Positions 11,676 through 24,200 of a stretch of DNA of 64,000 nucleotides are shown piece after piece. Made by a program: the position numbers and the translations under genes. Positions within the stretch are counted from its first letter, which is position 1; each line of letters opens with the position of its first letter. The notes under the pieces were generated by a model, which worked only from the letters and a program-made list of their open reading frames with translations, searched no databases and was not told where the DNA came from. Source of the DNA: Parapristionchus giblindavisi (lineage: Eukaryota; Nematoda; Chromadorea; Rhabditida; Diplogasteridae); assembly GCA_943737045.1 (NCBI GenBank), contig CALSFV010000015.1, forward strand, positions 1,300,501 to 1,364,500. Reading direction: 5' to 3'.

Positions 11676-12547
11676 TTAATCAATCAATAATTAGTCTCCA
11701 ATTCAAGAATCAGCCGGGTTTCCTCTCAATCAACAATCGTCTCAATGATCTACCAACATATCTCTATGACCAGTTATTACCCACATACTTTCAGAACAAT
11801 TTTACAATTTAAATTTTTAAATTTTAAATTCCAAAATGTTTTGACATCGCCCTGGAAGAGGGTGTCCATTGCTTTGCAGATGATTATCTTGTTAATAGTC
11901 CAATTTATTCGTATTATCACCCTAATTGCATTTCGTTGTTGTTGTACTATCGGGTCTATCGTGAAATAATATACTCATTATATTTCTTATTTTATTCAGC
12001 AACACTCCACATTAATTATAGCCTAATTGGCTTCAAAAGTACCCGAAAAAAGTCCTTATCGATGCTATCACATGATCATTAGTATAACACATTATTACTA
12101 GTAAAAAATGATTTAAAAAAGGTAAAGTTGTTCCGTTATTCAAGACCCAAGAAGTACTGCGGGAAATCACTGCCAGGCCAGTGATAATTAAAGATCAATT
12201 GAGTCTGGAGGGCCAAATCTCTTCTTCGGACATTATTATTGATCTATTGATCTGTAGTCATTAACAATACCGCTTTCGAGCCTTGGAGGGGCTTAGTAGT
12301 GCCGTTATTCGTGTAATATTTCGATATCATCTTCTTCGACTCATCAGATCCCCTTTCATCATCTCTATAGTAACTAAGCCTCTGTATTCACCATATCTTC
12401 TTCACATATCATTACCGCCTCCTCTGCCCCATATCCTCTTCTTCTTCTCCTATCTTCTTCATCTTGTTGTTCTTCATCTCATCCTTTTATCGATCTTTTA
12501 ATCCATCTCAACAATAAAGCCATCAAAGGATACGGTAATCTTCACGA
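11676..12547. other. Spacer between the ZP and cyclase genes
   Basis: About 870 bp with no supported exon. Pyrimidine-rich TCTTC repeats near 12405-12500 produce a hydrophobic but repetitive ORF that I do not accept. The promoter of the cyclase gene should lie here; no specific element was recognised. Confidence 0.5.
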
Positions 12548-15500
12548 ATGTTCTGGGACCATGTGGTGGTCGTATTATCGATCGTCGTAGAAGTACACTT
12601 ATTGAAGATCGGATTGATTGATGGGAATGAGGAAATGACAACGATATGTCAACGAGCGATAAATGAAGCGAAGGACAATGGACATTGTATCGGTGATAAT
12701 ATAGAGTGAGTCATTTAAGTATTCTAAAAGTCACTTGTCAAAAGGAATTCGATATGATTTAACCTATAATTTCATCATTTCTTTATTTTTTGCTTACACG
12801 AGAAGCGAAGAGATAGTCAGGGCGGTTTTAAAGGCGTATCCGAGTTAAATAGAACATTATTTGTCTACGAGAGAGCGTTACCAGAGCGGAGTGTAAAATT
12901 AACTCGCAGTATGTGCCTTTAGCTGCCTCGTAACTAGTCTTTTGACGGAGCATTGTCTCGTTGGTTTAACATTAACAAGTCGTTTTTTTCGAGCAAATTG
13001 TCAACGGTCATTCTTTATTGTCATGTGCTCATAAGTAACTCATTCATAAATCCATACCATCTGAAAAATATCTTTCTCATTTGAAACATCTCAGGATGCG
13101 TAAGAATTGTATCCAAGGAGATATTTTGATGATGATCATCTTTCGATTCCTCTTTCATTTGAATTTTATGAAATGGACTTATAAACATTCTTTATAATCC
13201 AAAGAAAATATCACGTGCAAAGCTTTTTTGTAATAACAAGCATGCACAGACATCATCCATTGGTATTCCGATAGATAGTCTAACGTCTATTCACTCATAT
13301 CTTTTTTTGGAACTAGGTCGAATAAGAACCGATGAATAATAACCGACTAGATGATCATCATTTGCATATGAGAGACAAGCGTTAATGAATAGACAAAGTA
13401 TGCAAATGGTTATCATCCAGTCGGTTATTATTCATCGGTTCTCATTCGACCTAGTGCCCTTTTTTTCTTTGATCAGTGAGCCCAACATACGTTCACTTTT
13501 TACTGTTGTGATAAAAAAGTCAATAAGTGAGGAGAGAGTTAAACATGAACTCCACAATTGATAGATATCTCTACGTAGATATGCACTAATTCTGCTAACA
13601 AGATAATACCCATTATTCCGATAATATTGAACTGTCGATCTTTTCAATATTCCATATTCCAGTGTGCTCAGTGTCGTCTCATGTCAGAGTGAATTTCCAG
13701 CAGAAGGAACAGCCAATGCTGTCGCACTGTACTATAAACAATCAGTGAGTGGCACATGGAATCGATCTTTGATCTTTTATCTTTTGTATTTTTAGGTCGA
13801 TGCTTTCATCGCGCCAACATGTTCTGATGAAATGGAAGAGGTTAGTTGTCCGTCGGTGATCTTTGATCTTTGATCTTTGATCTCTCTAGGTCTCTCGTCT
13901 GGCCTACTTCTTCAATCGTCCAGTGCTCACTCGGAGTATCGCCAGTGCAGCGCTCGTCAATCTTGATGTTTGTTTGTTTCTTTAAAATTTCCACGAAATT
14001 TCTAAACTAAATTAATTTTTTACATTTTTTTCATGATTTCCTCCTGTTTTAGGACTTTCCGAATGTGGTTCAAGTAGCTACAGCCAGTGTACAAGCTCTG
14101 GGAGTTTCCATCGCCGCAGTGGCCAAACTCATTGGCGTTGATAATGTTTGTCTTTTCATTCACTTTTTATTTCTGTAAATAACCTTTTTGAAATGATGAT
14201 CTTTTTTTGTAGCCAAACTGAAACATATTTGTTTGGCCTGGAATATGGGATATCTCCGCTTTTTCAAAGATCATCAAAATTGATCTTAAATCCAGAGATA
14301 TTGGAAAAGAGATTATCAAATAACTATAGTGCAATAAATATATTATATTTTATCAACGTGCGTATGCACGAAACGAAACACATAAAAGTGACTAGTGAAA
14401 ATTCATGAAATTTAAATGTGATATAATGGGGGGTCAGGGTTTGATATCTCAGGGTGGAAAGGGGGATCTCTCATAGGATACAGTGGTCCCTCTCTTGGAC
14501 GAAGACAGAGGGTAACAGACAGAGGGTAACAAGACAGAGGGTAACATATTTATCGTTTATTTCAATTTAATGACAAATTTACAATAAACATCGTTGATAG
14601 TGATGAAAAAAAAGCGAAATGAACTGTAACAATATCACGTTGTATTTGATAATATTAATAATATTGATTAAAGTTGGTTCTGGTTGGTCCATTGATCTCT
14701 GATTCGGCTTCATTGAGCTTGGCTGATGCTCTCGCTGCTTATTATAGGGAGAATAAGGTAATACGCCTCTGCAAGAGTAGACCTTGTGGGGTAGTACCTG
14801 AAGAGTCATAAACAACAAATTCTTTGCAGATTATTCAAGTTCAACAGAATTTTCATATACCAAATGATAAACTGAGCCAATACACAAACTCGATAAGATT
14901 ACCGAAGTCAAAACGTAAGCATTTTTAAAACTCTCATAGAAATATGATAACATTTGATTGAATATCTAAATCATTTTTGAATACGAAAGTACTGATTTTT
15001 ATTGGTATTAGATAGATTAAAAGCACACCCCGTGCTAATTCTCTCATCTGTTCTTGCGACATTCTCGTGACAAAAAAAAAGAGAAAAAGAGCGAGAGAAA
15101 ATTGCCAGAGCGAAGAGTTTAAAATTAGCTCGGGAGTGCCTTTAAACGGATCCTGAAACGAAAAAAAAAACAAGTATATGAATGGACTATTACCACACAG
15201 TAAATACAGTAATGATTAATTACAGTAATCGTGATAACGGATGACTTCTTGTCAATAGCATCAACATTGAACTCATTGGGCGTAAATAATCTGGTCACCT
15301 TGGTGAGTATTCGAAGCTTCATTAATTTGTTTACAGCTATTCTAAAGAAAACAATTAGCTTGAATCACCTCTATCGATTTTCCCTCAATTCACAAGACAA
15401 TAATTATTACAATCGACGAAATTTTAAATTCATACATATTATGTAACTGGATATTCCCTAGTTTATTTCTCTTTCGAATTATTCAAGTCTCTGACTTTAT

Positions 15501-18500
15501 TCTTTTTCTAGATTTTCCCAAAAAAACACATAATTAACGTATCACGTTTCTTATAAAATAATTATCATCACGCGTTTCATTGTTATTTGATGAATATTAT
15601 TATCAATCAGGGCCATACGGTATTGATTGTGTGTCGTCAGCCTTTTCAACAATGCATCACAGATCAATCGGCTTTCGCTTCGAACAAACCGATTGCGGTA
15701 TGTTTCACAGAGCTTATTCCATGTAATTTCAGAAGTATCTAAGTTTATTAAATGCCTTTTTCAATATGCTATCATATTTCAGCTTGTACCAGAGTCCGCA
15801 GATGCTACTAGAAGAGCTGAACTATTCAAAGCTATTCTCGATACAAAATATGATCAGGTTAGTCCGACATATTGGTATCATACAGAGACATAAGTGTTAT
15901 CCACGTAGCGTAAGACCTGAGAAGTTTTATATTTAACACTTTTGGGCTCAAATATAGCACTTCTCAGGTCGTATACTCCGTGGATAACACTTATTTCTCT
16001 GTGGGTATTTCACTGTCTAGAACCTAATGGCCGAAACGATGAATCCCACCTCTACTAATAGCTACTTTTGCTTCACCAATAATTTATTTCTTGAGTAAAT
16101 TTGCATGTAATATATATTTCAATAGTTTCTTTTAGATCCAATAATGAGAAATAAAGATTGATTTTCAGTCCAAATACGAAAATTACCGTACGACGTTCGA
16201 TGCGTGTTACAGCTATTGTTGGGGAAGTTTGAAGAACAAAAACGATGGAAAGACTTATGCGAATACGTTTACCAATGCTTCATTTACAAGTACGATATTT
16301 TTATTTACGTTTGAACTTTTCAAAGGTTTCAACTGAAATCGCTGTGAAGAAAACACATAAATTGTCTAAAAAATGTCGTATGTTAGGATACATATTTTTG
16401 TTTATTAAGCAAATACGATGAAAGTTTATAATAAAATAATAAAAATAGAAAGTTTAGATTCAATGGGAACAACACGTTTCGATGGAGGATATTCACTCAT
16501 GCAGACATATTCAGTCTATCAGTCAGTTCATTCTTGTTATACCTATTACATTCATTAAATTAATAATCTTAATAGATGTACAAGAATAAGCATGCATGCA
16601 CTTTAAATGTAAATTTTAAAATAAACAAGTTAAACTGATTCAGACTAGAAGCAGCCAATGCTAATCTATCATCGTTGCTCACACTTACGCCCACTCCTCG
16701 GACGTGTTTCAATTCAACTTGTCTTATTATGGTACAGTGATGATTAGTTAAAGATGGAGGCCCTCGAATGTCTATGCAAATGATACCATATCGGCTATTC
16801 AAGGGGTGAATGATATGCGAGAAATTAGAACTTCCATTCGTCCATCCCTTGGTGTAGTGGTAAATGCGCTGTCTAGTTATCGCAACGTCGCGGGTTCGAA
16901 AGCTATTGCCGAACTTTCTTTTTTTTCAAAATTTCGCGCCTTTGCCTGTACATCAAGCATAATTCATTCACGATTCTAGCGATCAATAAGCTAAATTAGC
17001 ATAAACTAATTTATGTCAGAATAACTTGTGCTATCTTTCTGTCTTCACAGCTTGTTCACGAAAATATTGCCCGGACACCACCTTTAAAGGCTAATTTTAC
17101 TTTCCGCTCTGGCAATGCTCTCTCGTATACGAAAAAAGCGAGAGAGCACTGACAGTGCGGAACGTTTCAAGTTAAAGCGGAAGTTCCATTGGAATAGAAG
17201 AAATTAATTATGCTAAATGAGCAATACAAAAATGATTGAGAGACATTTCATACAACAGAAGATGATAATAATATTTTTCCATCATCCAAGTCCAAGATTA
17301 TTAATAAAAAAACACTGATAAATAGAAAATATTTCTTAGACTCCGACAGTGACTAACGCTAATTACTGGTTGCAACGATCCAATATCACTGTTGACTACA
17401 GTGGACTCAATGCTACATCGGTAGGATTACTGTATACTCTGATTATCACAAACTAACTTTTGATATATTATACTACTTATATGAGTACATTTTCATGTCT
17501 TTATGATCTATTACTATTTTAATTAATTCTGTTGTCGTATTTTCAGCAATCTCTACTATGGCTAATCATAGTCGCGGGAGTGCTTGTCATCTTAATCGTT
17601 GTAGCGATAATTGCTTATTATTATTTCTTGAGGTTAGTCCATTGAACTTCGTTTATTTATTAGGGCAAATACCAAGTCATTCAACTATTTCTATACATAT
17701 ATGCAAAATTGGTGTACCATTTCAGACGCAAAAACTCGATGTTTCGCCTGACGTGGCGTATTAAACGAGAAAATCTCAAGATCATCGAAGCACCATCCGT
17801 ATGTCTATCAGTACAAATATTATAAATTGCCTTTTCATGTCTTACATTGTTTTTATTCTTATTCTATTCATATTCTCAGTCCTTACATACCTTTCCTACA
17901 TTCCTTTTACATTCCTTTTGAGTTGAAAAGGGATATTTCGAAAATACCTTTGGAGAACTCTCAGAGAGACTTCAAGAATACGTCCGAATCCGAAAAGAAA
18001 CCTACAGTAACTTACACAAATACCTTCAGGGAAAAGGACGTTCGAACCAAGAGGATAAGAGCAATAAGAGAAGACCCAATCTTTCTTATGCACTGATTGG
18101 AACGGTGAAAGCGGAGTTTATAACAATGAAACAGATTAGACGAATACAATTCAATGAGTTAGTTTCCATTTTCTTCATCTTTGCAACCTTTAACACTCCG
18201 CTCTGGCAGCGCGCTCTCATATAAAAATAAAGCGATCGAGCACTTCCAGAGCGGAGAGTTTCAAATTAGCTCGTTGTGTGCCGTTTGATGGGATTCAGAG
18301 TAAATCCTAATAGATATGGATTGTTCGTCTAACACGTTCTCAATTTCAGCGAGGACATGAAGTTTCTGATGAATCTGAAAAGAATAAATCACGATAATCT
18401 TGCCACTATGATAGGTAATATTCATCTATTCAAATCTTTTTTTTCAATTTCAAATTTAAATATTTAAAAAATCTCGATGATCACAGGAGTGTGCTACAAC

Positions 18501-21255
18501 GAGGACGATATCTTCTACATGTGCCACATGCTCGTCGAAAGAGCCTCACTCATGGTAACACCTTGGTATTTCGATATTTCCAAACTAGCAGTCTACTTTT
18601 AAAAATCACATCACTGACTAGAAGTTTACTGCAAGTTTACTAGTAGTGAAAGAACATTTGACGAAATGCATTACAGTATTATACATAAAAAACTTACGTC
18701 AATCTAGAAGTAGACATGTAAGTCTACTTCAAGTGGGAATGATAAGTAAACTACTAGTTTTGAAGTCCCAGAGAAGGATTATTAGGATTACAGGATCTAA
18801 TCGAGGACATTGAATTCAATATGGACAATACCTTCAAGTCCGCTTTCATTCGAGATATTGTGAGGGTAAGAGCTCATTTTCAGTTTCAGTGTCAGCATAC
18901 GTTCCACAAATGCACGCCCAGAGCGAATTTTACTTCTCTGGCAGCGCTCTCTCGTAGACTATGAAAGGGGGAGCAGTACTAGAGCCTAGAGTTTCAAATT
19001 AGCTCGTTGTGTGCCTTGAAGTTCTATCTTTTAGGGGCTACAATATCTGCACAAGACAGCGGTTGGATATCATGGTCTTCTTAATTGTTCCAATTGTCTC
19101 ATTGATGGAAATTGGGTTAGCATTTATTTATTTATTTATTATACATATTATAAATAAATAAATATATAGTAAGGCAATAGTATCCCACAAACAATTTTGA
19201 TAATCAATAAAAAATCGATGTTAAGGTCCTAAAATTATCTCAATTTGGCATAACTTCAATGTTGAGTCATATGACTGAAGAAGGAATATTAGAGAATGTA
19301 AGCAAAACGAACACTCTTCCCATGTTAAGTAAGTTCATATATCTCAATTTATCATAAAATTATCTTAATTTTTCATATGTGCTATGGCAAAAATGAGGAT
19401 TTGTTTCACATACATATTTCCTTTGAAAGACCAAGGACAATATTTTTTTTGTAATACTCCTGTTTCAGCCTATTTCTCAACTGCTCCAGAGATGATGAAA
19501 GGAATCGATGTGCCTAAAGATTATCCACGAGGCTCTGCTGTGCGTGATCTATGATCTATGATCTTTGATCTTTGATCTCTCAGAATTCATTCAATTTCTT
19601 GCAGCTTGGCGATATCTTCTCAATTGGCGTGGTGATGTATTCAATATTGTTCGAGAGACAGCCCTATGAAGCTTTTGGTAATCAAAAAGGTAATTGATTT
19701 ATTTATATGTTAGTCCAACTAATGAGCGATCTATCAGATATTATCGATCAAGTAATCAATAAAGACAAACGTCCTGATCTCTCATTCGCCCCTGATGATA
19801 CGATGAAGCAGTTATTAGAGAGGTTAGTTTACTTTATTTGAGAGAGTTCCTCTCTTCATGTAGTATTTTACTTGATATGAGTAAATTGATTGATTGATTG
19901 AATAATCCTCATCAAGTTCGCATTCCACTCCACTTTCTTGTACTTTGCCAATGATGGGTTATTTAAAAAAAATGCTCTCATGTACTTGTTCTTTCAAATG
20001 TTGTCCCATCTTTTAGATGCATGATAAATAAAATAAAATAAATTAAAAATATAATAATATATTTGCAGATGTTGGGACAAGATTCCGGATCATCGTCCAA
20101 AGATGAAAGAGATTCAATTGACTGTGCAGAAGGTCTTCGCTTCGTCGTAAGTTTTCCTGAGTCATTCGAACTTTTCAGTCGTTAAAGGCACATCCCGAGC
20201 TAATTTTACTCTCCACTCTGGCAACGCTCTCTCGTAGACAAAGAAGGCGAGAGAGTATGGCCAGAGTAAGAGCGCAGAGTTTCAATTTAGCTTGGTGTGT
20301 GCCTTTAAAGGGGCTGATACCTTAGTCAACGGTCTCTTCAACACTCTACGCTCTCTCGAGAACAGAGAAATAGTGAACGGGATGAAGAGTACTTTGAGTG
20401 AGGTCACAATTCCTTTAAATAAAATTTATTATCTTCAGTCAAGGCAATCTTATCGATCAGATGATCCGAATGAACGAGAAATATGCACAGAATCTGGAGG
20501 TTGGTAACATGATCATGACTTATTATCTACAGGATGTCGAAAAAGAACTGTTACACGGATAAAACCATGTTTATTTCTCAAAAACCTTCATGAACAATTC
20601 AAAGGGGTAGAGTATTTATCACTGACCATAGGGAAAAATTTGCCACAATCTGACTAAATCTCATGACAACACTGCTGACCAACACCACTAAAACGGCTGA
20701 TAAAGTTTTTTTTTGAAGTTTAATTCAATGTATAATGTAAATGAATGATTATTATAATCTAATGATGAATAATTTGAAGAACATCGTATCACAACGAGAA
20801 AGCATGTTGAAAGAAGCACAAGAACAGATTGATCGACTACTCAATGAAATGCTTCCAGCGTATGGATTTTTCAATTTATTGTTTAAGAAAATTTATTTTA
20901 CAGGCACACCCTGAGCTAATTTGAAATTGTCCGCTCTAGCAATGTTCTCTCGTCAGCTTTGTCTTCGAGAGAACGTTGTTAGGGCGGAGAGTAAGATTAG
21001 CTCGGGGTGTTTCTTTAAGACTGATTTCATAATAAAATAACAATATATCGCGCACTTTATTAATATAATTCACTTAAGATCGATTGCTGCGAAACTGAAA
21101 GCGAAAGAAACCATTGAACCTCGTTCATTCGAATTGGCTACTGTGCTATTTTGTCAATTGGTGGATTTTCCAGTATTTATGGAGAAAAGTGACTCGAATC
21201 AGGTATAATAATGGAGAATACTATCATTAATAGAAGAACTTATTTTCACTTGATC

Positions 21256-21298
<43 letters not shown>

Positions 21299-24200
21299 CT
21301 TTATCACATTCGCACATTGGTGCGGTGAGTCATGGCAGGGGGTACTTCATAGATGAATGGCGTTAAATAAATTCTTTCTTCTAATCATCGGTTGATCATG
21401 TATATTGATGTTCTTACAACATCTACATGCTCGAAGTAGAATCCAGAAAAGAATGCATTAGAAATTGAAGTTAATAACCCACGTAGCAGTAGATGCTCCG
21501 TCCAAAGTGGCTGCATGAAGAAGGAAATACAACTCCCGGCTTTCCAAACACCTTCTGGGAGGGGATTCAACTGGGATCCTTGTCTGTTGATATTAAAGAC
21601 GAGGGAAGGGATAGACGACATTGGTCAAATGGACACAATGCCTGACCAACCGCACGCTAGGCAGAACAAGCAGAAGAACGATCTAACGAGGAAAAATATT
21701 CATCATATTTAATTTTTTTTCCAACCTTCAAAAAAAGTAAAATGATTATTATTTTAGATCATTGCCTTCCTCAATGACGTGTTCGAAAGATTCGATGAAA
21801 TCATTAAACAGCACGACGCCTACAAAGTAATTGTTTCCATAAAAAATTGCACTACTCTTGAATACCAGTCCAAAACTATAGTATAAAACTCTAGAATAAA
21901 ATTCCTTTTCCTTCGTTTTTTAGCCACTTTTTTAGAATAGTTTCAATTTCAATATATTGTAGGTCGAAACGACGGGTGAGACATACATGGTCGCATCAGG
22001 CGTTCCCAATGAAAATGATGGAAGACACGTGTTCGAGATAGCTGATATTGCACTGAGTATTAGAGAGGTACGGTTGAGAGTTAAAGTTGTTGGCCTGTTC
22101 ATATTTCTCCTCTTCACCAACCTTCTGCCCTACCAGTGATCACCCGTGGGACTTTATGTGTCTTGACGAGTTAACCTTTTACCAACCTACATCATTGTTT
22201 GTAACATCATTGTTTTGTAAAAAAAAACTTATTAAAAAAAAACACCTTCCTTCAATATTCACCAATAATTGCATCTAAATTATATATAATTTTAGCGATC
22301 ATATGCCTACCGAGTCGCTTACATGCCGGACTTCAAGGTGAATTCCCAATTTTACAATCTTTTTGAAGAATGAAATGTGGTTTTGCTTTGTTCTGGTAAG
22401 CATTCTATAACTTAAAACTTCCTTATAGGTCCGAGTTCGTATCGGTTTTCACTGTGGACCCATAGCTGCCGGTGTAATCGGTCTGAAGTCACCAAGATAT
22501 TGCTTGTTTGGAGACACGGTAAGACCAATAAAAATATTTTAAAAAGTGTGATTTAAAAAAAAATCATGCCAGCCAGTTCACAAAAACCAAGCTCCCAGTT
22601 CAAATTTCTATGATTTTTCTACGGCAGAAAATTTGAAGGAATGTGATAGGGTTGAACCTTCAATTTTGAGTGCTCTTGCGTTGCCATCTCCATTTATCTG
22701 CTATAGCCAGAGTGGAAGGTGTCAATAACGCATTATGAAATACAAGTCTAGATGAAAAGCCCTCCCTTCATCTAGTATTATACTTGATATGAATAAATTG
22801 ATTGATTGATTGAATGATTTATGAAATGCAGGTGAACTTCGCATCTCGAATGCAATCGAATTGTCCACCCGATCAGATTCAAACGAGTGAGATAACAGCG
22901 AGAATGCTAATGGACAACGATCAATACGAACTTGTCAAGAGAGGAATAGTCAAAGTGAAAGGAAAAGGTAACTCATATATTTATTTTAATTTTTAATTTA
23001 AATTTATCATACATCATAAAGATGTTTCAGCAAGTAAAATACTAATTAAATTTTAAAAAAAATTGCACGAGGTGAAATGAAACGAGGGGCAATGGGAATG
23101 GTGAAGTGAAGGAAGTCTCATTGACGTACTGATTTTTGGAAATATCGGCTCTGGCCACACTCTGTCACTGATAAAGACAGGGGTGAATTGCCAAAACGAA
23201 AAGTTTTATCGATTCTTAGTTAATTTATAAACGATAAATGAAAGAAAACTGAACAAACTGCGTGTTCCCCTCTTCTACACTCTCTGTTCCTTCCTCTTCC
23301 CTTGTCATTGCGTGCTCTAGGGAAAGTGTTCCCTCTATCTCGTCTTCCCTGGTTAGAGAGCGGTACTTGTTATGTACAAGCAGAGAGAGTGAGAGTGTTG
23401 ACCAGACAGGCAGACAGCGCCTTTTCCTCCACACCGACTCGTAGTCTCCCTCTCGGCCCCGTCTCTCGTCGCTCCATTGGCGCAGTTGGTTAGCGCGTGG
23501 TACTTATAATGCCAAGGTCGGGAGTTCGATCCTCCCATGGAGCAGACATTTTTTGCGGATTTTTACCAACTTCTATAAACAGTTTTTGTTTGCCAAATGC
23601 AGCACAAAATGGTTATATTTGCTTAATTATGAAGATTAGAATCTGCAAAATGCGTTAAGGTTCTTAGAAAGTAAAGAGGAAATAATGAGAAGAGGTGATT
23701 GGCAATTAGTTTCTATTCTCTCTGTGTCTTTCTTATTTTCTTTCGTTGTCTGTGCTCTACAATCTTTGCGTACTCTTTCATTGGTGGGAGTACACTAAAT
23801 GTGCCAGCTGAGTGAGCCTTTGAGAGGCAGACAAAGGGAGAGGCAGAGGCAGAGGGAGAGGGAGAGGAAGAGAAGTGCGGGGGTCGATAGAGGAAGAGAG
23901 AGGTAGAATTTGAGATGAGTGCACATCGCCTCTCTCTACTTTGATCACGAAATATTCTAAACATTGTGCTTTGTGTAGTATCATTGAAAATCACTTAAGT
24001 ATTTTGTTTACACATTATAAAGAATGTTTGTTCCTTTCGTCATTCGAATGAGAGGCTGCATCAAAAATAAAAAAAAGATGATAGGTTTTTATTCATCGGC
24101 TCTCATCCGACCCATTCTGTCGAAAAATGAAATAATATAGTAACAATTAAAGATTAACTTGAATTAAGGTGATGTCAATTGCTATTGGCTGAATGAACAC

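Noticed and set aside
14674..14914. Second receptor or separate gene inside the cyclase locus
   Set aside because: The two exons fit the phase of the flanking cyclase exons exactly and supply the expected middle of the ANF-receptor domain.
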